From Diploscapter coronatus (lineage: Eukaryota; Nematoda; Chromadorea; Rhabditida; Rhabditidae): a stretch of 64,000 bases of DNA. A program made the position numbers and the translations under genes. Below are positions 11,330-20,399 of the stretch, one piece after another (the stretch's first letter is position 1; each line of letters opens with the position of its first letter). Under the pieces are notes generated by a model. The model was not told where the DNA came from. It worked only from the letters and a program-made list of their open reading frames with translations, and made no database searches. The DNA lies in assembly GCA_964036155.1 (NCBI GenBank), contig OZ038422.1, forward strand, positions 85,335,201-85,399,200, in the 5' to 3' direction.

Positions 11330-11488
11330 GAGTTGACGTCGCAGATCGTGTCGGAGCGACCGCGGACGGCCAAAGCAGTGCGTGGGGCGATGCGCGCGGA
11401 TGAGGAAGCTAAAACCAAGAAGGCCATCGCTCAGAAAATCAAGAACGAAATCAAAGATATTCAGATCGAGACCATTCATGATTCGTAA
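11330..11488 (+). CDS. Isolated 3'-terminal exon, unknown protein
   Basis: A TTTACATTTCCAG acceptor ends at 11329 and is followed by 52 open codons ending TAA at 11486-11488, with AATAAA at 11507-11512. The peptide is highly charged and helical (for example ADEEAKTKKAIAQKIKNEIK), and its base composition (GC-rich, CpG-containing) stands out sharply from the flanks, as real exons do here. I found no in-phase upstream exon on the plus strand between the repeat block and this site. An internal ATG (11390) would give a 32-codon ORF. It is either the last exon of a gene whose other exons lie far upstream (the RING gene and repeats would then be in its intron), or a gene fragment cut off by the repeats. 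Confidence 0.55.
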   Translation, partial: ELTSQIVSERPRTAKAVRGAMRADEEAKTKKAIAQKIKNEIKDIQIETIHDS

Positions 11489-12350
11489 ATCCAATTTCCC
11501 TTTAAAAATAAAACTTTTACTAACTTTATTCTTTAAAAATGCTTCTGAAAGCTTCTGAAAAATTGAAGATAAATCAACAACAAGTCAAGATTACACATAA
11601 TAGCCATTCGATGTAAAAATGAGTATTGCTGAGAATGGCTTGGCACAGCCCCAAAATTATTTTCTCGGAAATGGGTCCAAACAATGCAATCGAAGGTGGA
11701 GAATCTTAAAATCGAGGTCCCGAATCTCGGATGCGCGTTGTTTACGCTACAGTAAATGACATACTGAAAAATTCAAAAAATCAAAAATCGTTAAGAAGTA
11801 TATAAATGGATAAAGCTTGGTATCAAACGCTTCGTCTCGATGAGATAACAGCCCTTGTTCCAGAACTTATTCTAGAATGTGCACCCACAGAGAGATATGA
11901 ATTTTTGAAAATAATGTATAAAAAGGCATACTAAAATTGGTCATTGAACCTCAAAAAATTCTTATTTTATTACTTGATAATCTAAAGACTAAATGCTGTC
12001 GAATAAAAAAGAATCATTCAATTTGGTTCAGAAATAAAGAAATAAGAAAGTTAGGATTTTTTCCGAGGTCGGATTTCTCAAAAATTTAGACTACCGTAAT
12101 CCTGCATACAATCATTTTTTTTTATGAAAAACAAACCACACCATGAAAATCAGCGTGAAACTGTATAAAATATGTGAAAATCAGCCAAATCCCTGTTCCG
12201 CGCCACTTTGAATAATTCTGACATTCATCCTTAAATGTACTATCACGAGATCGTTATATGTATTCAAATGATGAAAATTTATTGATCGTAATAAGAAATA
12301 GTTCGATCTTTAAACAAACAAATGCGATCTAGTTTTAACCCCATAACTTA
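11489..12350. other. Intergenic, partly a TTAA-family right arm
   Basis: 11850-12230 is a right-arm copy of the TTAA palindromic family, ending CTGACATTCATCC|TTAA at 12231-12234 (shared CCGAGGTCGGAT, AAACCACACCATGA, GTGAAAATCAGCC). A minus-strand AATAAA (12278-12283) fits polyadenylation of the DUF229 gene. The remainder (11513-11850) shows nothing recognisable. Confidence 0.6.
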
Positions 12351-15300
12351 TTAAGCATTATGCAACTTGTCGTAACAAACGCAGTAAGTTGCAAGGAAAT
12401 AGTTCTTATCAATAATGCAATGAGGGGCATCATTGAATTTGTTCACATGACTGATTGAATTCATATCGATTGTAGCTTTCCTTAGAACATAATCATAAAA
12501 CAGGGTTATCTGAATTGGAAAGTTATTAACCAACAGATTTCATTGTGTTTAACTCAGAGATATTGATGGCAGTTAATTTTACGACATTGAATTTATTTTG
12601 ATTTAAGCTGATCAAGGATTTAAACGAGACCTAATTTCAAACCGATTCTGACAGAATTTTCTGGATATATATACTTTGGATCTAGCTCAGAAACCGAAGT
12701 CAAGAGCATCGTCTAAATTCGACTCACTTCATATACAGCATTGCCTGGTTTTGTCTGCAATTTCAGCTGGAAATGTGCAAATGTTGCTTTTGTAGATCCA
12801 CTAAAATCTGGCACGAAACCGTCTGTATCTTTCACATTCGAATAGCTCAAAACGCCGCTATTTGGAACTAATCTGAAATTTGATGAACTATCATTTTTGT
12901 AAAAGAAACGAAAATTATTCCGTACTTTCTAGCATAGATGAGTTTATCTAATTGAAGAGGAGAGCAGAGATGAGTAACGTTTTGTAGCTGTTGATTGATT
13001 GAATAAACCACTACATCGGCAAGTTTACTTGAAATTTCGATATCTTCTGGTTCTTTCAGAGCATTTTGCCAATCGAGGCATGTGCACCAATGTGCTTCAA
13101 CGCCTGCCTGAAAATTCAACTTATTCGCAATTTTTGTATCAATTATATTTACTTGTTCGCACGTTCTATTCTCAGGTATTGGTCTGAAAAGAGACAATGC
13201 CCGAAAATATGCTGAATCCTGTACTTTCTTTAGTTTCTCTACAGATGGCAAATGCAAAATATCCATTAATGTTGCATGGATATCGAAGGGCGTTGACAAT
13301 CTAGATTACATTTACAACGGTATTTCTGACAAAGCATATTCTGATTTACCTGTCAACATTTTTTAATAAATTTTCGTGCATCAATTTGCCAATCTCATCT
13401 GATTCACGAAATCTTTTCGGTAGTGAAATTGAAAAGAATGGCAATCGCTGAAATTATGCAAAATAATAAAACTACGATTTCAAAATGAAATAATTGAAAT
13501 AACTAAAGTGACAGAATTTTTATTTGAAGTACAGAAATGAATTGAAGCTATTTTCCGTTGTACGTTGATTGATATTGCTTCCAAGACTGAGACGAAATTG
13601 AGTTTTGAAAATTAGAATAAGAATCGAAATGGTGATTTTCTCCCCTAGATTTTGTAACCGGAATCAAAATTGATCTCCCAAAAGTTGTTGGAACTTCAAC
13701 TGAAACTGCTAAAGATAGTCTAATTCGAAACTGAAACCGGAATTCCGTCTCGCCTCTGCTTCTTACTTCTTCCAATTGTCCTTGCTGTGTTTGTCTCAAT
13801 TTCGCAAATCTATTTCCGTGATCAGACATCACGATAACCAGTGCATTATCGAATAAACCTTCGTTATGCATTTGAAGTAAATGATTAGCCAAATCTTCAT
13901 CTTCTACCTCAACCAAATTTATGTCATCGTGTGATAATAGGCTCTAAATAATATGATTAAGAAGTAATAGGTGATGCGATAAAATGATACCTGATGCATT
14001 AGCAAAAATCTGGGTGAACCATCATAAACTCGCATAAAATTGCATGCATAATCAAACCACATCTAAAAGGTTTTAATCGTAAAGGTCTGAATCGGTTTAA
14101 AATTAGCATACTTTATGCAATGGAATTGATCCCACACATCTTGCACTGTAACTGATTGATTCCTCTATATCTTTGAAGAATGGACGAATGTAGTGATCTG
14201 TAGGCTGATGTCGGAATCCTTTAAGGCGATATGTAAAAGTTCCTTCAAAAATTGTGCATTGATATATGGTAAATGAATATTTCTACCTATATTGAAAGCA
14301 TCTTCGCCGTAAGCAGTTACATATCCAGCATCGGAAAAATTCTTCCATATAAAAGGATAGACATCATCTACATAATTCGCCTCTTTGAAGCGTTTCCTAA
14401 TAAATCATAGAAAATGTCTTTATCATCAACCTTGATTTTTTTCATGAAAATATTTTACCATGTTTCGAAACAAAATTGTAAAATGCTTGCTCTATCGTAT
14501 TCCAACCCATTATACATACATTATATAAGAGTTCAGGTATATCATCCAGAAAGTTTAGAAACATTTTTGCTAATCATAAAGATTTACCTAGTCAATGGCA
14601 GTTCAAGTTCAGTTTTAGCAGTGAGAATCGGAATAAAGGCCTGAGGAGTTCCATCACCAACGATATTGTAACCTGTTTTTAATAGTTATTCTTGATAAGA
14701 TTTAGATAAAATTATACCGTTCAGAACAAAAGATCCAATCGTTTCTTCGAGAACCTTGACAGTTTTCTTTAATTTTCTTCGAAATGACATGTGACTCAGT
14801 GAATCAAATCCGAGAAAATAGACGTCAATATTATTTTTGTTAGCATTTTTATCTTCGAGTTCTTTTCTTCTATTTTTATCTTCAGCAACGGTCATCAAAA
14901 ATGAATTCCTAGAATATACTTATTTGAACTTAAACGAAAATTATTTTTCTGAAATTTCAAAAAATTTTACCAACATGCTTTTTCCAAATTTGGCAGTTTT
15001 AAAGAAGAAAGACAACGTTACTATGGTGCCAACTAATCATTCATAGATTTATTACATACCATTTCCTAAATCCATGTTTGCACTTGACTCGAGCGAAATC
15101 GAATTTCATTGTATCACCGTCATGTAATTCAACATATGGTTCATAGAAATTAGTGTAGTCGTTTTTTCTCTCAAAATATGATATTGTACATGTTGCAGAT
15201 TTTCTTAAATTACAATGTTACGTAATTCAAATTATTATTGATTACTACCTATCTTCATGAAAGACAATCTTTCCATTTGTATCTAAAAAGACCCAATTTG

Positions 15301-15770
15301 CGGCGGATTTGTGACAATTTAATGGCTTAGAATGGTGAAAAAAATGCGAAACTTCAGGACTGTTTATTCGCATTTGAGGTATTCTGCACTTCTGAAATAA
15401 TCTATCATACCAATAAAAAATCTAAAATACTACCATTTGATTGAATTGGTGAAATGAAGTTGCTTTTGATACATTCTTGCCTTCATTCAATTGACTATCA
15501 GAATTTACTATGATTACATTTATACCCGCATGCTAAATAAATAAAATCAAGTGTCTATTGAATGACAGCATACTCTTCTTTTTAATCCGTTATGCTCTTG
15601 AGAATTAAAGTCAGATTCATACAAATCTATATCATCATTTGTCAGTACTGAATAAATTATATACAAACTAAGATAAAATCGCTTATATTACCAGCAAGAA
15701 GTAAATAAAAGATGGAAATGACTGCAATAGTAATGCAGATCTGTTTAGTTCGAAAAACTTTCACATACAT
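12351..15770 (-). CDS. DUF229 family protein (alkaline-phosphatase/sulfatase-like fold), type II membrane anchor
   Basis: Sixteen exons, all in phase: 15770-15692, 15647-15574, 15532-15434, 15391-15249, 15203-15060, 14908-14718, 14672-14588, 14396-14287, 14242-14112, 14062-13991, 13943-13767, 13447-13350, 13300-13153, 13107-12926, 12872-12728, 12509-12351; 678 aa. Residues 8-26 are a hydrophobic signal anchor (ICITIAVISIFYLLLA). Family hallmarks in order: DVYFLGFDSLSHMSFRR, VLNGYNIVGDGTPQAF, ELPLTRKR, GFRHQPTDHY, LLSHDDINLVE, ALVIVMSDHGNRF, RLPFFSISLPKRF, FDIHATLMDIL, IPENRTCEQAGVEAHWCTC, and C-terminal SISHVNKF...YCVC. DUF229 belongs to the alkaline-phosphatase superfamily; SDHG and SHDD are the metal-binding-like motifs. 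Substrate unknown; probably lumenal or extracellular. The 45-nt intron 13152-13108 contains no stop and is a multiple of three, so retention would add 15 residues. Confidence 0.95.
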
Positions 15771-16030
15771 CACTTCTTAGGTCTAGAATCTATAACGATC
15801 AATTAGAATTAACTGTAAATTACTGTAAATTTTAAAAATCATACCTCTAATGAAATAATTTCAAGAGTATTGATTCATTCCATTTGCTTATCCGCAGATA
15901 GTTTATGGCAGATGATTAACAGTCGAAGAGACTACTATAGTTTTAGAATGATATTATCTTCTCAGAATATTTGAAAATAAGATCGCTAAACTATTCATAG
16001 AAAAAGCAATATAACATCAAAATATATTTA
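15771..16030. other. Upstream region of the DUF229 gene
   Basis: AT-rich, no ORF or repeat recognised. Its promoter presumably lies here, before the MITE at 16031. Confidence 0.4.
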
Positions 16031-16348
16031 GGGAGGCCAAGTGTCCTCTTTTTGAGGGAGAGAAAGAATGCATGATTTTACTATCACTCAAGCACCATTT
16101 GGTAACATTTGGAAGGGATTTCATGGTTAATTAGGATAATTTATGTAAACACAGTGCAGTTTCCTTGTCGGAAAAATTTGGGAAGGTCGCTGCAGGAACG
16201 AATTGCCGCACAAAAATGGTCAGAACTTTTGATAGGATGGACCGTTTTTGAAATTAAAAAAAAATTTTGAGTTTGTACCGATCTCGGCCATCACACTGAT
16301 ATCAAATTTACCCAATTTAACCTATTTTGAAAAACCACTTGGCCTCCC
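16031..16348. mobile_element. MITE with GGGAGGCCAAGTG terminal repeats
   Basis: GGGAGGCCAAGTG at 16031 and CACTTGGCCTCCC ending 16348 are perfect inverted repeats. The flanks TATATTTA and TAAATATA are also complementary, giving about 21-bp matching ends, with TA immediately outside. The interior is non-coding. Only copy in the window. Confidence 0.8.
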
Positions 16349-16721
16349 TAAATATATTCACAAAATCGATTCCTATTCCAAAATGTTCATACCGCTTAAC
16401 AGAAAATGTATGCAATTTCAACATTAAACATTACGAAAATCGGTTGATAAGAATATTTGCTCACGAATTTAAAGTTCGAAAGTACAACCTAATCAATTTC
16501 TTTAATGCTTTCGAATATGAAATGATAAGAACTGTTAGTAGATTCAATGAATTTCGTTCGCGCACGCTCCCTTGGCTCGGCCTTGTTTCGCAAAGGCTTA
16601 AAATCAAATAAAACCAAGCCAATCCAAACCAACCAATTCCAAATCAAAGAAAATACATACAACACAAACAGTTGAGTGACTGTTAAGATCACGAAGCGGT
16701 GCAATTAACTGTGTATGTGTA
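16349..16721. other. Inter-repeat spacer
   Basis: Open frames here (16327-16611 plus, 16489-16704 minus) overlap antisense to each other, show no splice structure and resemble no family I know. AACCAAGCCAATCCAAACC (around 16612) is a short low-complexity run. No gene supported. Confidence 0.4.
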
Positions 16722-17102
16722 CAGACCGCAAGTGATATTCCCGATTTGAAGATCGAGTCATGGAAGTATTTTTCTAGGATTCTGTAGGGCTAGACAGGGT
16801 TGTAGCAAAAAACCGCATGAAAAACGGATCAGTGTAACCAAAGATATGAATTTTTGAAGATGACGATTCGAAACCCTTTTTTGTGAACTATTTGAAAACT
16901 TTGTTATACGTTTTGACCGACTCGAGTCAAGTTTCGGGGGCATGTTCCGGAAGCAAAAATGCCCCCTAGGCTCATATCTAATAGTGGGAAAAGAAAAATT
17001 TTTAAAAAATCAATTCGCAAAAATCCTAGAATTTTTTGAAAATTTTGACGAAGTTTTCTTCCTCGACTTTGTCCGCACAAAGTGGGCGGAGCTTGCGGTC
17101 TC
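16722..17102 (+). mobile_element. TA-flanked MITE, GACCGCAAG ends, copy 2
   Basis: TACAGACCGCAAG at 16720 and CTTGCGGTCTCTA ending 17104; one mismatch between the ends, TA on both sides. Longest copy of the family (381 bp). The 3' third, including ATATCTAATAGTGGGAAAAG, is shared with the inverted copy at 52249-52528 but not with the shorter 4067-4312 copy. Confidence 0.8.
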
Positions 17103-17460
17103 TATGTATGTGTTTGTAAACTAACTAAGAAACGAAGACGAGAGTAAGCGCTTATTAACGAGTAAGAAAGTATTTATAGGTTTAGGATCAAAGTGGGAAA
17201 AGGTACCTAGGATTAGATATGCGAATGTGTGTATACTTTAAAGTAAAGATTATTATGTGTCAATAGTTTATGTTAATCAGTCTCTAACTTTGTTTAAATC
17301 CCTTTGTAAGGACTTTGATTCTTGCTGAGATTCCCTTTTTAATACAATCAGAATCGAGTACTATTATTGTTGAGCCATTCTACGAATAACTAACAAGGGT
17401 CCGGACAATTGCAAAAGTGTCTTGGATCTGAATCAAACCCATATGGATGAATACACCCAT
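17103..17460. other. Inter-repeat spacer
   Basis: No coding signal and no repeat partner seen in this stretch. Confidence 0.4.
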
Positions 17461-18058
17461 GGGTCCTAATCACAAAAAAAAATGAAAATTAGGCCACGCT
17501 CCTTAAAGTGGGCGGGGCTAGGTGGGGGTCAAAGTTGGAAGTTTTAACGATTTGATTGTAAGCAGGAGGTACAAAGAAAACTTTTTACTATAAAAGATTT
17601 TCAAAAAATTTAAAAAGAATAAACATAAACGTGGAATGTATTTTCTAAAAATATATAGATTTTGGAGGATCAGCCACTTGCTGAAATTGATAGAAACTGC
17701 CTCGAACATTACTCTCCAGTCAATTTCGAGTCAATTGATACCCATTTTATAACATACCACTCGAGCACCATATGGGTGGTATGCCATGGACCCATATGGT
17801 ACCATAGTAAAATGGTAGCACAGTACTCTAGGAAGCAAAAATGAAGTATTGCTCTCCAACTACTATATTCCGAAAAGATCTTTCAATTTGGTTTTATTTT
17901 ACAAAAGTTATGAATTTTTCGAAAATCTCTTATAGTAAAAGTTTTCTTTGTACCTCCCGAAATTAGCAAAATCGCCAAAATTACGACTTTCGACCCACAT
18001 AACCCCGTCTACTTTAGAGGACGTGGCCTAATTTTCACTTTTTTTGTGATTAGGACCC
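17461..18058. mobile_element. ~600-bp inverted-repeat element with GGGTCCTAATCAC ends
   Basis: GGGTCCTAATCAC at 17461 pairs with GTGATTAGGACCC ending 18058. Further in, AAAATTAGGCCACG pairs with CGTGGCCTAATTTT, and AGGTACAAAGAAAACTTTT pairs with AAAAGTTTTCTTTGTACCT. The centre carries a second palindrome, ACCATATGGGT (17767-17777) and ACCCATATGGT (17790-17800). Non-coding fold-back transposon; no other copy in the window. Confidence 0.75.
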
Positions 18059-18705
18059 TAAAGAGGTCTCCAGTCATATCATCTATATCAGGAGTGATAG
18101 GCTTTTTAGCCTGTACCAAGCCTCCTGCTCGTCTTAAAATTAATGCCTCTTTAAGTTTCAATATTACGAATTCCTCGGCAAATAGACGCGAACCATAAGG
18201 TATTTTAAAATTAGATAAGCAAAGCATAAGTGATAAGATGGAATTCATAAGAGGAGTCATAGAATATCGATTGATGATTAATTTTTAGATGGAATCATAA
18301 ATTTTAGATATAATCAGTGATAAATCGAGTTTAGGGGAGTCATGTGAACTCATTTCTTCATACCCTAAAAAAGTCTACAGCAAGAATATACGGACCCGGA
18401 CCCAGAGATTAATTAGTGTTCGGGTCCGTGTCGAGAAAATTTTAGATGTCCGGATCCCAATTTTTACGGACCGCATACATCCCTGGTCTACAGTAGTTCT
18501 TGATCTGACTTGCTTGCGTTCAAATATTAGCACATTCACAATGAGACATTGAGCAAATACGATTTCCTGAAAAGAACTAAGGCAAGGGCGGGAAAAGTGC
18601 AGTTTTATCAGTCAAGCTATATTCTATCAATCGGAATATTTGATAAATGAAATTATCTTAATCTTAGGACTATATAATCCTAAAGCAACCTATTTTGCTT
18701 TTGAT
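18059..18705. other. Spacer with a GGGTCCG inverted cluster
   Basis: Around 18385-18480 the motif CGGACCCGGACCC, CGGGTCCG, TCCGGATCCC and ACGGACC recur within about 100 bp in both orientations, bracketed by two copies of GTCTACAG. Probably a small inverted-repeat element. The rest is featureless. Confidence 0.4.
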
Positions 18706-18709
18706 TTAA

Positions 18710-19700
18710 GAGTGAATGTCAGTATTATTCAAAGTGACGCGGAACAGGGGTCCGCCGATTTGGCTGGTTTTCACATATTTTATTCGGTTTTTCACGCTGA
18801 TTCTCATGGTGCTATCCGTTTTTTTTTTGTAAAACTTATCGTATGCAGGATTACGGTAGCTTGAAGTTTTGACAGATCCGACCTCGGGAGAAAATCCATA
18901 ACTTTCTTATTTCTGAACCAAATCGAACGCGGTTTTCAGCATTGGATAGCCCACGAAAAACTCTACAAATCATGTAACTACGGCCACTTGCTAGGGTCAA
19001 CAATATTCCTCTAAAAATTAATTTGCAAAAATGCAACCTTAGCCGACTTGTTTTTCGTGATTTCGACCCCATCGATAGGAAGAAAAGCCTGCTGGAAATC
19101 ATCTTATTTGAAAGCCCATTAAATTCTGCGTAAAAGAATATAGATTTTGTGAAGAAATACGGAAGATCCTGGGATCAAAAAATGCTTCGAATGTGTAAAA
19201 TCGGGGTGATTTTCATGAAAGAAAATTTCAAAAATTCATATCTCCTTGTATATCACACCAAATTTCATGATTCTTTTTTTATTTTGTAGATCTTGTCGAG
19301 GAGAATATGACAAAAATAAAAATAAAATTTTTAGAAATTAATTTTGATAGGAAAAAATTATCCGTAGTTACCCTATATACCCGTACTACGTTTACGCGTA
19401 AATGGCGTTGAAAAAATTCGTCCTTCCAGTATGTTGTGTAGATGGACATGGTGAACAACTTTGTTCCAGAACTTATTTTAGAATATGCATACACAGGGAG
19501 ATATGATTTTTTCCCAAGGTCGGATCTGTCAAAACTTACGAGCTACCATAATCTTGCATACGACAATTTTTTTATGAAAAACAAACCACATCATGATGAT
19601 CAGCGTTAAAAACTGAACAAGATATGTGAAAATCAACCTGATTTGCAGATCCTTATTTATACCCCTTTGCTAAAACTTTGGTTTTTGCTAACATTCACTC
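18710..19700. mobile_element. TTAA-flanked palindromic element, full-length (~1.0 kb)
   Basis: TTAA|GAGTGAATGTCAG at 18706 and a complementary ACATTCACTC|TTAA ending 19704. Arms include TGGTTTTCACATATTTTATTC and CTGATTCTCATGGTG, mirrored on the right as GATATGTGAAAATCA and CATCATGATGATCAGCG. Outer AGGTCGGATC segments also mirror. TTAA target duplication is typical of piggyBac-type elements; no transposase present. The centre (19370-19500: TACCCTATATACCCGTACT, CGTCCTTCCAGTAT, TTGTTCCAGAACTTATT) is the same sequence as the centre of the TA-flanked palindromes at 4558-6588 and 6962-8650, despite unrelated ends. Confidence 0.82.
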
Positions 19701-19819
19701 TTAATATTAAAAACTTTATATTTTTATGTCATGATAATAAATAATAGAAATTGTGATATATCATGTGGAAAGATAAAGATTTTAAATGTCATATTTCATG
19801 TGCGACATTTTCAACGAAT

Positions 19820-20390
19820 ATTTTTCACTTGATGATAATAATCACCTTATTTTGTCGTATAGTCCTCGTAATTGGCATGTTTTGTTCATTGAAAAGCACG
19901 GAAAAAGCTGAAGTAATATCTTGATCAGAAAATTGACAAAATTGATCTTCATTTGATTGGAGGTTGTTTCGGAGTTGAACTTCTTGTTTTATAGCTTCAT
20001 AAAGTTGGTTATCTTCATCAAACTTCCATTTTTTCAAAGTTTATTTTCATTTCTTTGCAATTCTCCAAATTGATTGACCTCCAATTTTGCAAAATCCTTC
20101 GAGATTCGTTACAAATCCTTATCTCTCGTTTTGATACATTCCGATAAGAGTTTCGCATATCTAACCCTGTTTCCATTCTTCTATGTTTCATTATAGGATT
20201 AGAGAAATCGCTTGGATAGTTCTCGCGAACCAAAAGTCCGTGACCTTGTTTTCACACGTTTTTCTTTCTCTTTACCTGACTTTTTCCTAGATTTTCTTCT
20301 TTTCGCGCTCCAATATTTTTCTTCTGATCTAAAAAAGCGGCCTAATCTGGAGATTTAGACAAATTTGTCCTTGAAATTTCAAAACTCTGG
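19820..20390 (-). pseudogene. Possible degraded gene, unknown family
   Basis: On the minus strand two open frames follow one another with a frame change near 20030: the first includes SNPIMKHRRMETGLDMRNSY (within 20233-20018), the second WKFDEDNQLYEAIKQEVQ (within 20037-19825), ending near a donor-like AAG|GTGATT. Further upstream (20360-20300) is a TTTTTTAG acceptor, a short lysine-rich frame and a CAG|GTAAAG donor. I could not join these without frame breaks. The composition is protein-like but I recognise no domain. Its left end abuts the TTAA palindrome. Either a genuine gene with introns I misplaced, or a relic. Confidence 0.35.
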
Positions 20391-20399
20391 ACTATCATA

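Noticed and set aside
13548..13766. Continuation of DUF229 exon 11 as an extra ~70 codons
   Set aside because: Known DUF229 proteins go from the LEE region straight to RLPFFSISLP; a GTAAGA donor at 13766 and an acceptor at 13448 give that join in phase, so the extra frame is intron.
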